From assembly GCA_963676095.1 (NCBI GenBank), contig OY781040.1, positions 5,394,001-5,458,000 of the forward strand: a DNA stretch of 64,000 bases. Reading direction: 5' to 3'. This DNA is from G963676095 sp963676095. GTDB taxonomy: Bacteria > Bacteroidota > Bacteroidia > Bacteroidales > Prolixibacteraceae. This document shows, piece by piece, positions 54,361-63,674 of this stretch; positions within the stretch are counted from its first letter, which is position 1, and the number at the start of each line of letters is the position of its first letter. Below the pieces are notes generated by a model that saw nothing but the letters and a program-made list of their open reading frames with translations, ran no database searches and was not told the origin of the DNA. The position numbers were made by a program, and so were the translations under genes.

Positions 54361-55427
54361 TTCATCCCGATAGCAGGACCTTGGAATGGATGAAGTACGT
54401 AGCAGCTGAAAATAAATTTTCAGACATTGCCCTTATTGAAAAATCCATAAGGGCATTTTCGCTACTCGAATCCTTGGTATTATCGGGTTGTCCGTTTGTA
54501 TTCAAAGGCGGTACGGCATTAATGCTTCACATGGATAGTACCAAACGTCTTTCCATTGATATCGATATCATTTGCCCTCCCGGTACAAACATTGAAGAAT
54601 TTGTACAAAAACATGCTCACGAATACGGCTTTGATGAGGTGAAATTAGTAGAACGGGTTACATCACACAATATCCCTAAAACACATGCAAAATTCTTTTA
54701 TCAGGTAACTTACGTTACCAATACCGAAACAGAATGCATTCTGCTGGATGTATTGTTCGAGGATATTCATTATCATGACATAGAGCAATTGCCTGTCCAA
54801 AGCCGTTTTTTGAAAATGGAGGGAGAGCCAGTGCTGGTAAATGTTCCGGGTAAAGCCGATATGCTGGGCGATAAACTTACTGCTTTTGCCCCAAATACTA
54901 CGGGTATTCCTTATTTTAAAGGAGATAAAGATTGTTCAATGGAAATTATAAAGCAGCTTTTTGATGTTGCTTCTCTGTTTGATGTAACGGCCGATGTAAC
55001 AGTAGTTGCAGAGACATTCAGAAAGTTTGCCACCGTTGAATTGCAATACAGAAATCTTGACCCTCAAAATATAGCTCAGGTACTTGATGATATATATCAG
55101 ACCTCACTTTGTATATGCTTGAAAGGCCAGGTAGAACCCGACACTTTCAGACTTCTTCAGACAGGAACAAAAAGAATACAAAGTTTTATTCATAGCGAGA
55201 AATATAATATCGACAGTGCCATTACCAACGCTTCTAAAGCAGCATATTTATCTGCTTTAATTGCCAATAGAGTTACAACAGCAAAACATTTCGAACCTCA
55301 AAATGTCGGGCCGTTGCGTGATGCTGTCATAAAAGAACCGTTAAATACGAAACTCAACAAACTCAAGAAATCCAATATCGAAGCTTTCTTTTATTGGGAT
55401 GAGATAGCTAAAATGGCGCAAAACTAA
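54357..55427 (+). CDS. AbiEii/AbiGii-family nucleotidyltransferase toxin
   Basis: The 356-residue protein has the motif FKGGTALMLHMDSTKRLSID followed by IDI, the GG-T and DxD nucleotidyltransferase signature. A later LLDVLFED could supply the third acidic residue. It overlaps the antitoxin by 4 bp. It is predicted to be a growth-arresting toxin involved in phage defence or element maintenance. Confidence 0.83.
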   Translation: MIHPDSRTLEWMKYVAAENKFSDIALIEKSIRAFSLLESLVLSGCPFVFKGGTALMLHMDSTKRLSIDIDIICPPGTNIEEFVQKHAHEYGFDEVKLVERVTSHNIPKTHAKFFYQVTYVTNTETECILLDVLFEDIHYHDIEQLPVQSRFLKMEGEPVLVNVPGKADMLGDKLTAFAPNTTGIPYFKGDKDCSMEIIKQLFDVASLFDVTADVTVVAETFRKFATVELQYRNLDPQNIAQVLDDIYQTSLCICLKGQVEPDTFRLLQTGTKRIQSFIHSEKYNIDSAITNASKAAYLSALIANRVTTAKHFEPQNVGPLRDAVIKEPLNTKLNKLKKSNIEAFFYWDEIAKMAQN

Positions 55428-55466
55428 TTCAACAACTTACTTATTATAAATATTTTAAGACGAAAT

Positions 55467-55676
55467 ATGATAGAGTTATTTCGGCATCGGGAAATTTATT
55501 TCCGAAAACATCCGCGGCCATTTTTGGGGACAAATGCTATTGAAACCATATCCGCAAGATTACAGCAAGAACTTCCTGACTTACGGGGCTTTTCTCCTGT
55601 TAATATCAAACGAATGAGGAGTTTTTACCTCGCCTACTCACAAAAAGTCAGACAGTGTCTGACGAATTCAATTTAA
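55467..55676 (+). pseudogene. DUF1016 (YhcG) N-terminal fragment
   Basis: 69 residues. ARLQQELPDLRGFSPVNIKR then MRSFYLAYSQ matches the N-terminal helical domain of DUF1016/YhcG nuclease-related proteins. The PDDEXK part is missing; the frame stops where the island junction sequence (GTGTAAGCATACGG) begins. Confidence 0.55.
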
Positions 55677-55678
55677 GT

Positions 55679-55868
55679 GTAAGCATACGGTAAAACTCGT
55701 CTTGTTTTTACGGAAAAAGTATCCTACTATTAAAGTTTCTCCAAAATATTCAGAGAACTTTGATAGGTTTAAGAGGCGGTACTGTTACAATTTTGGTTTC
55801 GCAGCTTGAAGTTATGAGGGAGCTGTTCTTCCGGGTCTTTGGGGTAGTTCGTATCATACAGGAATGTG
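55679..55868. repeat. Island junction block and intron relic
   Basis: Sequence from TAAAACTCGTCTTGTTTTTA is shared with 33750-33860. It is followed by the short group II intron RT relic (TCTTCCGGGTCTTTGGGG). It ends at the P3a array. Confidence 0.55.
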
Positions 55869-55980
55869 AGGCCGTTTCACCAACGTTTGGGAGGGTGCCT
55901 CACTAATGCTTGTGAAGGGGGCTCACTAACGTTTAGGAGGGTGTCTCACACGTGTTAGTGAAGGCGGCTCCTCTAAATAG
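55866..55980. repeat. P3a palindrome array
   Basis: Five 23-bp units. Followed by the spacer also seen after 44635 and then by P4 without a P3b block. Confidence 0.8.
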
Positions 55981-56111
55981 AGGTGCTGTGGATCTAATAT
56001 TGAAGATGTTGTTACTGGGAATGCCACAAACTGTTTGTCACATACCCGCTGATTTGTGGAGAATTTCAACTGAACAATAGATTTTAGAAAGTTACGCTTA
56101 TAACTCATTTG

Positions 56112-56192
56112 TGTTATACGTGTAATCCAAATGAGTTACACGTGTAATACGATTGCATTATGCGTGAAATGCAATTGGATTACACGTATAAC
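56112..56192. repeat. P4 22-bp palindrome array
   Basis: Four units: GTTATACGTGTAAT, GTTACACGTGTAAT, ATTATGCGTGAAAT and ATTACACGTATAAC. From 56280 to 56425 the conserved pre-integrase block follows, but here the integrase fragment after ATGGG is absent. Confidence 0.8.
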
Positions 56193-56590
56193 TTTTTTAT
56201 CCTTCCGGTATAAGGAACGAAGTGTTTTGGGGAAAGCACCGGTAGAAAACGATAAAGGCGGAATAGGTTATATTTCCAGAACCAAAGTTCGCACGCCCGG
56301 ATTTATGATTTGCGGCCTGAAACAATCGTTTTGCTCACTGAAATAATAAACGTAAAAGATTTTATCATTAACCTGTATGATTTTAAGGGAGATTGGCGTA
56401 AATTGGGGGGGATGGAAACTAAACGCTAAGGTTATGGGAAGTTGTTGCGGTTCTGTGGATTCCAATAGTTCATGAAAATTATCGAGAAGGGCAGAGAAAG
56501 GATTGTATGGTTGTGATGAACAAGATGGAAATATTTGCCCCATGTTGCAGAGAATAATTTTATCTTCAAAAATCTATTGGATGACATTCT

Positions 56591-56937
56591 TTGATTTTCA
56601 TACGTTTACATTTAGGATTGAACCAGACAGTAATAGTGGAATATGTGTATGGCTATGGCAGCGCTGAATTTGAAGCCAGTATGTTCGGAGGGCAAACGGC
56701 TACAATTGACTACAATAAGAATGACATCAGGTTTACCCAATCGAAAGATAAAAACACCTGTATATATTTTCTCTTGGACTTCCCACTCCAATAGAATCAA
56801 AAATCAAGAAGGTATCTGTAGTTGGAAGCGGTACTGATCTCAAATGGTCAGTAACTGACAATAAATTAACATTTACAACACCCGATGCATCTGCCATAGA
56901 TGAATTAGCTACAGTCTTTAAAGTTGAATTTGATTAA
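56591..56937 (+). pseudogene. C-terminal relic of an alpha-L-fucosidase-like protein
   Basis: The frame encodes YGYGSAEFEASMFGG and DYNKNDIRFTQSKDKNT. After a frameshift near 56760 it continues LPTPIESKIKKVSVVGSGTD and ends ATVFKVEFD just before the next gene. The phrases (KNDIRFT, PEx..V.FKVEFD) parallel the C-terminal beta domain of the intact GH29 gene that follows. It is therefore the tail of a former tandem paralogue. Confidence 0.65.
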
Positions 56938-56972
56938 TGAAAATAATAGCTAAACCGATATCAAAAAGTAAT

Positions 56973-58718
56973 ATGATGAAAAAAATAGTAATTGCTTGTG
57001 TTTTAATTACGATCGTATCATTGGGTTTAAATGCCCAGGACTCTTTGCTCCCACCGTTTCCAGAGGTTCCTGCAAAGCAACCGATAGACAGTGTGACCAT
57101 GGGTGACAGTAAATCGTTTCCCGAAATGAAACTCGATATTCCGATTGCTCCCGGACCATTTGAGCCAACATGGGAATCTATCGAAAAGAATTATCCCGGC
57201 GAACCGGAATGGCTTCGTGAGGCAAAATTTGGTATATGGGTTCACTTTGGCCCGCAATCGGCTGGCGAAAGTGGCGACTGGTATGCACGCAATCTCTATA
57301 AACCCGGTCATAGAGCTTATGAAAATCATCTCAAACGTTATGGACATCCATCAGAAGTAGGGTACAAGGAAGTGTTGCGTGACTGGAACCCAGCCAAACT
57401 CGATCCCACTGCCTTAACCAAGATATACGAAGATGCCGGTGCCCGATTCCTGATGATACAGGGTGTGCATCACGACAATTATGACTTATGGAATTCTAAG
57501 TATCAACCTTGGAACTCGGTAAACATCGGTCCCAAACGAGATTTGTTGGACGAATGGGCCAAGGCATGTAGAGCCGAAGGAATGCATTTTGGCGTAACCT
57601 TCCACCATGAATATACCTGGTGGTGGTGGCAAACCGCATTTGGCAGCGACAAAGAAGGCGACAAGGCAGGAGTTCCTTACGATGGAAACCTAACGCTCGC
57701 TGATGGCAAAGGAAAATGGTGGGAAGGTTACGATCCACGCTTGCTTTACGGCATAGATCTGCGAGAATACAAAGGTGTGACCAACGCTGCTGCATCAGGT
57801 TGGTCACCTCCACCGGCAGGCATATTCACAAATCATCTGGATTATGCCAAATGGTACACCACGCAATGGGCATTGCGTATGATGGATGTAGTTGAGCATT
57901 ACGATCCCGACTTTATTTATACCGATGGTACGGTTCAGGGACCCTTTACAGGAAATGGGACGGGCACCGGTATTAAAGCCAATGCTATGCCGCTGGTTAT
58001 GGCCGATTATTACAACCGCACCCTCAAAAACCGTGGAGTGGTAAACACATTCAGCATTGTAAAATTCCGTCACAAAACCAATGGTACCGTGAATACCGAA
58101 GAATTTGGAGTTCCGGCCGATATTAAAACCGATCAGCCATGGATTGCCGAAGCTCCTGTTGGCGACTGGTTTTATGCGCCCGGTTTTACATACGATCCGG
58201 GAATGATGATCAGGTATATCATCGAAGCCATCGCACGCGATGGGAATGCCGCTCTTTCTATTGCTATTTTGCCCGATGGTTCGCTCGATGAAGGTAGCCT
58301 GAAGATGTTGAAAGAAGTGGGCGTTTGGATGAAACGGAATGGAGAAGCTGTTTATGGAAGCCACGCTTGGACTATCCCTGGAGAAGGGGAAATAGTAAAC
58401 GGCAAGTTGAAGATGCTTCCTGGAGGTGGATTGGGACGCAAACATGCTGAATTCAAATTCGATGCTCAGGATATCCGTTTCACAATTGGTAAAAACGGTT
58501 CTCTCTATGCGTTTTGCATGAACGTTCCTGAATCAGGGGCACAAATAAAAATAAAGTCGCTTGGTATTGATGCAAAACTCCTGGAAAAGAAGGTTAAAAC
58601 TGTGAAGTTACTTGGATACGACGGTGAATTGAAATGGAAGCAGGAAGCCGATGGCCTTGCTATAACCTGTCCTGCTGAAATGCCTTTTGCAACTTCTGTA
58701 GTATTTAAAATAGATTAA
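56973..58718 (+). CDS. GH29 alpha-L-fucosidase
   Basis: About 581 residues from ATG 56973. A signal peptide (LITIVSLGLNAQ) precedes a (beta/alpha)8 GH29 domain with FGIWVHFGPQSAGE, YEDAGARFLMIQGVHHDNYD and the nucleophile region DFIYTDG (Asp near residue 317). A C-terminal beta domain contains QDIRFTIGKNGSLYAF. It would release terminal L-fucose from glycans in the periplasm or at the surface. It is a single gene with a strong terminator, not in an uptake operon within this window. Confidence 0.88.
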   Translation: MMKKIVIACVLITIVSLGLNAQDSLLPPFPEVPAKQPIDSVTMGDSKSFPEMKLDIPIAPGPFEPTWESIEKNYPGEPEWLREAKFGIWVHFGPQSAGESGDWYARNLYKPGHRAYENHLKRYGHPSEVGYKEVLRDWNPAKLDPTALTKIYEDAGARFLMIQGVHHDNYDLWNSKYQPWNSVNIGPKRDLLDEWAKACRAEGMHFGVTFHHEYTWWWWQTAFGSDKEGDKAGVPYDGNLTLADGKGKWWEGYDPRLLYGIDLREYKGVTNAAASGWSPPPAGIFTNHLDYAKWYTTQWALRMMDVVEHYDPDFIYTDGTVQGPFTGNGTGTGIKANAMPLVMADYYNRTLKNRGVVNTFSIVKFRHKTNGTVNTEEFGVPADIKTDQPWIAEAPVGDWFYAPGFTYDPGMMIRYIIEAIARDGNAALSIAILPDGSLDEGSLKMLKEVGVWMKRNGEAVYGSHAWTIPGEGEIVNGKLKMLPGGGLGRKHAEFKFDAQDIRFTIGKNGSLYAFCMNVPESGAQIKIKSLGIDAKLLEKKVKTVKLLGYDGELKWKQEADGLAITCPAEMPFATSVVFKID

Positions 58719-58726
58719 AGCATATA

Positions 58727-58764
58727 AGAGGCTGTCCTTTTTTCTTTTTGGACAGCCTCTTTTC
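58727..58764 (+). terminator. Rho-independent terminator after the fucosidase gene
   Basis: GAGGCTGTCC and GGACAGCCTC form a perfect 10-bp stem with an 11-base T-rich loop, followed by TTTTCG. No gene is seen between it and 58979. Confidence 0.9.
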
Positions 58765-58979
58765 GTTATTTTAGGTTGAACAATGTTCCGTTGGCAACAG
58801 GGATGCATGCCAGGTCGTATATTTTAATTTACAGTATGCTAAACTAGCCTATGTTCATCCTCTTTCGTATTTTTCAGGGTTGACTTTTATTAAAATTAGG
58901 TTTATCTTTATTCCCTTTACACAATTATTAGACATACAATTCTTATGAAAACAGCGGAGTAACAGCAACATCAATTGGT

Positions 58980-59096
58980 ATGCTCAATATTGAAACGCTT
59001 AATAATTTTCCGGTTGAGAAAACAATAGAACTTTTTGAAAAACTTTTGGAGATGGAGAAGGGAAGGTTTGAACTTTTAAGAAAAGAGAAAGAATAA
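58980..59096 (+). pseudogene. Tail fragment of an XRE-type regulator
   Basis: A 38-residue frame (IETLNNFPVEKTIELFEKLL, EMEKGRFELLRKEKE) resembles the C-terminal coiled helix of Bacteroidota XRE regulators. No HTH domain precedes it. It could also be a genuine small helical protein. Confidence 0.4.
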
Positions 59097-59179
59097 AAAG
59101 AATAGTTGAACAATAGAGGAATCCTCCAGCTTCTATCAAATCTGGATGAAAATGAACAATAATCCCTTAAACCCTAATA

Positions 59180-60607
59180 ATGACAGAACAAGATATTCAA
59201 AAGATCATTGAAAAGGGTGAAGGCATAAACGTCGAATTCAAATCGGCCTGGAATGAATTACCTAAAAATTTATTTGAAACGGTCTGTGCCTTTCTTAACA
59301 GGAGCGGAGGTACGATTTTGCTGGGAGTTAACGATCAAAAACAAATAATAGGCATAGATCCAGAGGAATCCGAAAGAATGTGCAAGGATTTTGCCAGTCA
59401 AAGTAACAATCCCAATAAAATTGAACCAGTATTTTTGCTATACCCGGCAATTGTTGATTTTAGAGGAAAAAAGATCATCCATGTTTTTGTACCGGCAAGT
59501 TCCCAGGTTCATAAAACCTGCGGAAAGGTATATGACCGCAGTATAGATGGAGATTTCCATGTCAAATCGGATGATCAAACACGGCAGATCTATCTGCGTA
59601 AAACTGCTTTTTACAGCGAAAATATAATCTATCCTTATTTGATTGAATCTCATTTTGCGCCTGGTATTGTAGAACGCATAAGGCGAATTATCAGGATAAA
59701 CAGGCCTGATCATCCGTGGAATGAACTCTCTGATAAAGATTTTTTCAGAATATCCGGCCTTTATCAGGAAGAAGTCCATTCAGGGAAAAAAGGCTTTACA
59801 ATGGCCGCATTACTTCTGTTCGGGAGAGAAGAAGTCATTATGAGTGCCATACCCCACTATAAAACTGAGGCCTTGGTACGACGAGTAGACCTGGATCGCT
59901 ATGACGATCGGATTACTCTTCGGTGCAACATTGTAGAAGCATACGACAAAATGCTGGAATTTATAGCCAAACACCTTCCTGATAAATTTTATATGATTGG
60001 CGATCAGCGGGTATCTCTTCGGGAAAAACTATTTCGCGAGATTGTTGCCAATATGTTGATTCACCGTGAATTTACCAATGCATTTCCTGCATCGCTGATC
60101 ATATACAATGATCGGGTTGAGACTAAAAATGCTAACAGGCCCCACGGTTACGGGCAATTAGTTCCTGAAACGTTTCAACCTTTCCCCAAGAATCCTCATC
60201 TGGCACAGATTTTTACACAGATGGGACGTTCTGAAGAATTGGGAACCGGATTACGCAATATGTACAAATACGCCAAAGCTTATTCCGGCAACAGCCAGGT
60301 CGTCTTCTTCGAAGATGATATTTTTAACGCCACCATTCCATTGACGGAAAGTTATACCGAAAAGGTCGGTGAAAAGGTCGGTGAAAAGGTCGGTGAAAAG
60401 GTCGGTGAAAAATTAACAGATAACCAGTTGTTAATTTTGGTGAGTATGCATAATAATCCATATATAACAGCTAATGAGTTGGCATTGATTGTGAAAATTT
60501 CAAAAAGGAAAATTGAAAAAAACGTTGCACAGCTAAGACAAAATGGGTTGGTTCAACGCATTGGTCCACCTAAAGGAGGACATTGGAAAGTTATTAGAGT
60601 GGAGTAA
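59180..60607 (+). CDS. AlbA_2 (Schlafen-type) regulator with GEKV repeat linker
   Basis: The 475-residue protein has an AlbA_2 domain (about 1-125: EFKSAWNELPKNLFETVCAF, RSGGTILLGVNDQKQ). The middle and HATPase_C_4-like segment (about 280-375, REIVANMLIHREF, GRSEELGTGL) closely parallel the 30000-31607 protein. A linker of four-plus V-G-E-K repeats (near 393-410), coded by a 12-bp tandem repeat, precedes a winged helix. It is probably a transcriptional regulator; the target is unknown. Confidence 0.82.
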   Translation: MTEQDIQKIIEKGEGINVEFKSAWNELPKNLFETVCAFLNRSGGTILLGVNDQKQIIGIDPEESERMCKDFASQSNNPNKIEPVFLLYPAIVDFRGKKIIHVFVPASSQVHKTCGKVYDRSIDGDFHVKSDDQTRQIYLRKTAFYSENIIYPYLIESHFAPGIVERIRRIIRINRPDHPWNELSDKDFFRISGLYQEEVHSGKKGFTMAALLLFGREEVIMSAIPHYKTEALVRRVDLDRYDDRITLRCNIVEAYDKMLEFIAKHLPDKFYMIGDQRVSLREKLFREIVANMLIHREFTNAFPASLIIYNDRVETKNANRPHGYGQLVPETFQPFPKNPHLAQIFTQMGRSEELGTGLRNMYKYAKAYSGNSQVVFFEDDIFNATIPLTESYTEKVGEKVGEKVGEKVGEKLTDNQLLILVSMHNNPYITANELALIVKISKRKIEKNVAQLRQNGLVQRIGPPKGGHWKVIRVE

Positions 60608-60859
60608 CATTTTTATTCCAAATTACCAGTCTTCGATTTCCAATAATTTCAAAAGTTACGCGGATAACACAGACGGGTTATCCGGATAAAAAAGAAGTTT
60701 ATTCAGCATCTTTAATTCAGAACGTAAAATATTTTCGACGCTTCTCAGCGGGCATTTGGATGCCTGAAGCTTGAATTTGAATAGATTTATGAATTAAAAT
60801 CCTGTAATAATCCAATGTTTTTACTTTGCGGAGAGAGCAGCTTTATTGCTGGAGACGAA

Positions 60860-60997
60860 GTTTGCACACCAAGATTTATGTTTTGCAGCCTGAGATTATC
60901 GTTTTGCTCACCAGAATAATAAACGTAAATAATTTTACCATTGGTCTATTTGACTTTAAGGGAGATTGGCGTAAATTGAGGGGCGGAAGCTAAATTT
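60860..60997. repeat. Conserved pre-integrase block
   Basis: Same ~130 bp as 37190-37377, with scattered substitutions. The segment 60608-60860 before it has no gene, apart from a relic of the GTTACGCGGATAAC-type spacer. Confidence 0.6.
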
Positions 60998-61171
60998 ATG
61001 GGGACCGATATCAGGTACATTCAACAATTGCTGGAACATTCGAGTATAAAAGCCACAACGATTTATACGCATGGTAGTAATAAAGCCATCAACCGGATGC
61101 AAAGCCCGCCCGGCAGGATGTTTGGAAACCTGGGCATTAAAACAGATAACAAAAATGGCCAAGAAGTGTAA
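60998..61171 (+). pseudogene. Decayed C-terminal tyrosine-recombinase fragment
   Basis: 57 residues, same start and stop as 37378-37551. Substitutions include LLGH to LLEH, THVS to THGS and SPLD to SPPG, so key positions are lost. The nucleophile Tyr (IYTH) remains. The stop is followed by the same junction TAACTTCGTGCTATTACATA. Confidence 0.75.
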
Positions 61172-61201
61172 TAACTTCGTGCTATTACATAGTTAGCGGT
61201 A
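61172..61201. other. Second copy of the attI-like junction
   Basis: TAACTTCGTGCTATTACATA is followed by GTTAGCGGTAAGC. It is identical to 37552-37575 except A/G, after which the two loci diverge completely (GNAT here, TlpA there). This is the position where cassettes would insert. Confidence 0.5.
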
Positions 61202-61218
61202 AGCAAAATGACCAGAAA

Positions 61219-61698
61219 ATGAAGAGTTTCACTTTTAAAAGAGGAAATATTGACGATTTAGATTTGATAAAGCCAATGTGGGAAAAATTGAATCAGTTAC
61301 ATCTTGATTTATCTCCGAATTTTAAATCTCGATTTCTAAACAAAACTTGGGAATTAAGAAAAACTGATTTAATAAAAAAATCAAGGGAGATACTATTTGA
61401 TTATGTAACAGATAACCAAAATAATATAATTGGATATTGTATCAGTACAATCGACAGAGAAGATGAAATAATTGGAGAAATTGATTCAATATATATTGAC
61501 GAGATTTATCGAAAAACAGGAATAGGTAAACGATTAATGAATAGAGCAATTGACTGGTTAATTTTAAAAGAGACAAAAACACAAAAATTGGATGTCGGAG
61601 CAGGAAATGAACAAGTCCTTGAATTTTATAGACACTTTGATTTTTATCCCGTAAATATAGTATTGCAGAGGATTGAAAAGTTTATCACTAACGAATAA
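61219..61698 (+). CDS. GNAT family N-acetyltransferase
   Basis: The 159-residue protein has a GNAT fold. The acetyl-CoA loop is in DEIYRKTGIGKRLMNRAIDW (R-x-x-G-x-G/A type), preceded by the strand EIDSIYID and followed by LEFYRHFDFYPVN. The substrate is unknown. It is the first gene after the integrase-fragment junction, 15 bp before the VOC gene, and is AT-rich. Confidence 0.87.
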   Translation: MKSFTFKRGNIDDLDLIKPMWEKLNQLHLDLSPNFKSRFLNKTWELRKTDLIKKSREILFDYVTDNQNNIIGYCISTIDREDEIIGEIDSIYIDEIYRKTGIGKRLMNRAIDWLILKETKTQKLDVGAGNEQVLEFYRHFDFYPVNIVLQRIEKFITNE

Positions 61699-61713
61699 GG
61701 CAAATTGAGTAAA

Positions 61714-62100
61714 ATGAAAGAGATTGAAACAATTCGTCAAGATTTTGAATTACCTCCTTGTATTGAGAATTGGGGGTGGAAATACCATCATTTAGGAATT
61801 CCAACAAATATAAAAATGCCAGATGAACGATATTTACCTCACTTAAAATTTTATGTTTCTGGATTTAATACAAGTCCATTTGGAATTGAATGGATGAGAT
61901 TCGATGATGATTGCCCAATATCAGATTTAATAAAATCAGTTCCTCATATTGCGTTTGAAGTTGAGCATATTGATAAAGAGTTGCAAGTACATAATTTTGA
62001 AATTATTTCTGAACCTGGAGTTCCTTCTGAAGGAGTAAGAGCAGCAATGATTAAATATAATGGAGCACCAATAGAATTGATTGAATTTGAGAAAAAATAA
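61714..62100 (+). CDS. VOC (glyoxalase/bleomycin-resistance-like) superfamily protein
   Basis: About 128 residues from ATG 61714. WKYHHLGIPTN and VPHIAFEVEHIDKEL fit the two beta-alpha-beta-beta-beta modules of VOC proteins. A terminal GAPIELIEF includes a possible metal-binding Glu, and H in YHHLG and PHIAFEV may complete the site. The enzymatic role is unknown. It is co-directional with the GNAT gene and likely shares its transcript. Confidence 0.65.
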   Translation: MKEIETIRQDFELPPCIENWGWKYHHLGIPTNIKMPDERYLPHLKFYVSGFNTSPFGIEWMRFDDDCPISDLIKSVPHIAFEVEHIDKELQVHNFEIISEPGVPSEGVRAAMIKYNGAPIELIEFEKK

Positions 62101-62137
62101 TTAATATAAAAAAGGATTGTAATCAAAATTGTAAGAA

Positions 62138-63541
62138 ATGAAGTTAAAAAGCATTGTTATAATAGCTTTAAGCTGTATTTTAACACAAGCTTACGCTAAA
62201 AAGGAACCGGAAAAGAAAAATCTAAAACCACGAATTGTCGTGCTGACCGATATTGCACCCAATGATATTGAACCTGACGATATGGAGTCTATGATTCGGT
62301 TGCTTGTCAATGCCGACCAGTTTGAGATTGAAGCTTTAATTGCCACTACTGGTTGGAGTAATACGGGTGGAAGGGAACGTATTGATTTAATTCATGATGC
62401 GTTAAATGCCTACGAGAGAGATTTACCAAATCTAAAAAAACGCTCCAATCAGGAAAAATTTGCAGATGATGAATCAAAGCAGGAAATTGGTTACTGGCCA
62501 TCTGCCGATTATTTGCGAAAGCGAACCGTGGTGGGAAGCACAAAGATGGGCATGAAATTTATTGGCGATGGTAACGACTCCGAAGGAAGTAATCTTATTA
62601 TTGATTTAGCTGATGAAAATGATGGCCGTCCAATATGGATTACTGTTTGGGGAGGTGGCAATACATTTGCCCAGGCCATTTGGCGTGTGCAACAAGAGCG
62701 GACACCTGAAAAACTAAAAGCCTTTCTACATAAATTTCGTATTTATACCATCACAGATCAGGACCGGCCATGGTCCGGCGGAGATACCATTAATTATGCC
62801 AATAGTTCTCATCAGTGGATGAGGAAATTTGAAAAAGATCTAATGTTTTTTTGGGATGAATGTGCATGGAAACATCAAAACCAAACCGGCGTTAATAATT
62901 GGGATGAATACGTACGTCATATCCAAAATCATGGCAACCTTGGCGTTTTATATCCAAAATATAAATGGGGAGTTGAAGGAGATACTCCGGCCTTTATGCA
63001 CGTTATGCCAAATGGATTATCAAATCCGGATATTCCAACGCAGGTTAGCTGGAGCGGCTATTTTGAATTTGGCTTAGGGCGCGATAGCCTGACGCATTCA
63101 TACACAAATTATACAGGAGAACCATACGACATTTGCACAAAATACTTTGCATATTTTTATCCGGCAATATTTAACAATTTCGCCGCCCGGATGGATTGGG
63201 CAAAAGAAGGAAAGGGAAACCGTAATCCGGTTGTTATTGTTAACGGGGATAAAGGCATCAATCCCATGGAGATAGTATGCAAAACAGGTGAAGAAACAAA
63301 GCTTAATGCATCAAAATCATTCGATCCCGATGGCGACCGGTTACAATATAAATGGTGGGTAATACCTGAAGCCGGAAATTATTCCGGAGAAATCAGAATC
63401 TCAAATAGTGAATCAAACATGGCCACGGTTCATATACCGTCTGATGCAGCAGGAAAACAACTTCATGTTATTTGTGAGGTAACCGATGATGGTGTTCACA
63501 ACTTAACCAGCTACCGTAGGATAATCTTAAAACCAGAATAA
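62138..63541 (+). CDS. DUF1593 (Sde_0182-like) nucleoside-hydrolase-like exported protein
   Basis: The 467-residue protein has a signal peptide (LSCILTQAYA). The NH-like domain (about 30-310) carries VLTDIAPNDIEPDDMESMIR, an aspartate-rich start like that of nucleoside hydrolases, and ITVWGGGNTFAQAIW. A C-terminal Ig-like domain (about 370-467) contains SFDPDGDRLQYKWWV. Family members are found near polysaccharide-degrading genes. The substrate is uncertain and the nucleoside hydrolase reaction is only a structural analogy. Confidence 0.85.
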   Translation: MKLKSIVIIALSCILTQAYAKKEPEKKNLKPRIVVLTDIAPNDIEPDDMESMIRLLVNADQFEIEALIATTGWSNTGGRERIDLIHDALNAYERDLPNLKKRSNQEKFADDESKQEIGYWPSADYLRKRTVVGSTKMGMKFIGDGNDSEGSNLIIDLADENDGRPIWITVWGGGNTFAQAIWRVQQERTPEKLKAFLHKFRIYTITDQDRPWSGGDTINYANSSHQWMRKFEKDLMFFWDECAWKHQNQTGVNNWDEYVRHIQNHGNLGVLYPKYKWGVEGDTPAFMHVMPNGLSNPDIPTQVSWSGYFEFGLGRDSLTHSYTNYTGEPYDICTKYFAYFYPAIFNNFAARMDWAKEGKGNRNPVVIVNGDKGINPMEIVCKTGEETKLNASKSFDPDGDRLQYKWWVIPEAGNYSGEIRISNSESNMATVHIPSDAAGKQLHVICEVTDDGVHNLTSYRRIILKPE

Positions 63542-63674
63542 AATTGTATCCTGTTGTTTCATCTATTTGGACTATTCCGTTTTTTATTGTAGGATAATCA
63601 CAAGTATTATCCAATCCGTATACTGTGGTTTATTTAGACGTACAAAAAGGAACTAAATTGTGCCTGGAAACAAA

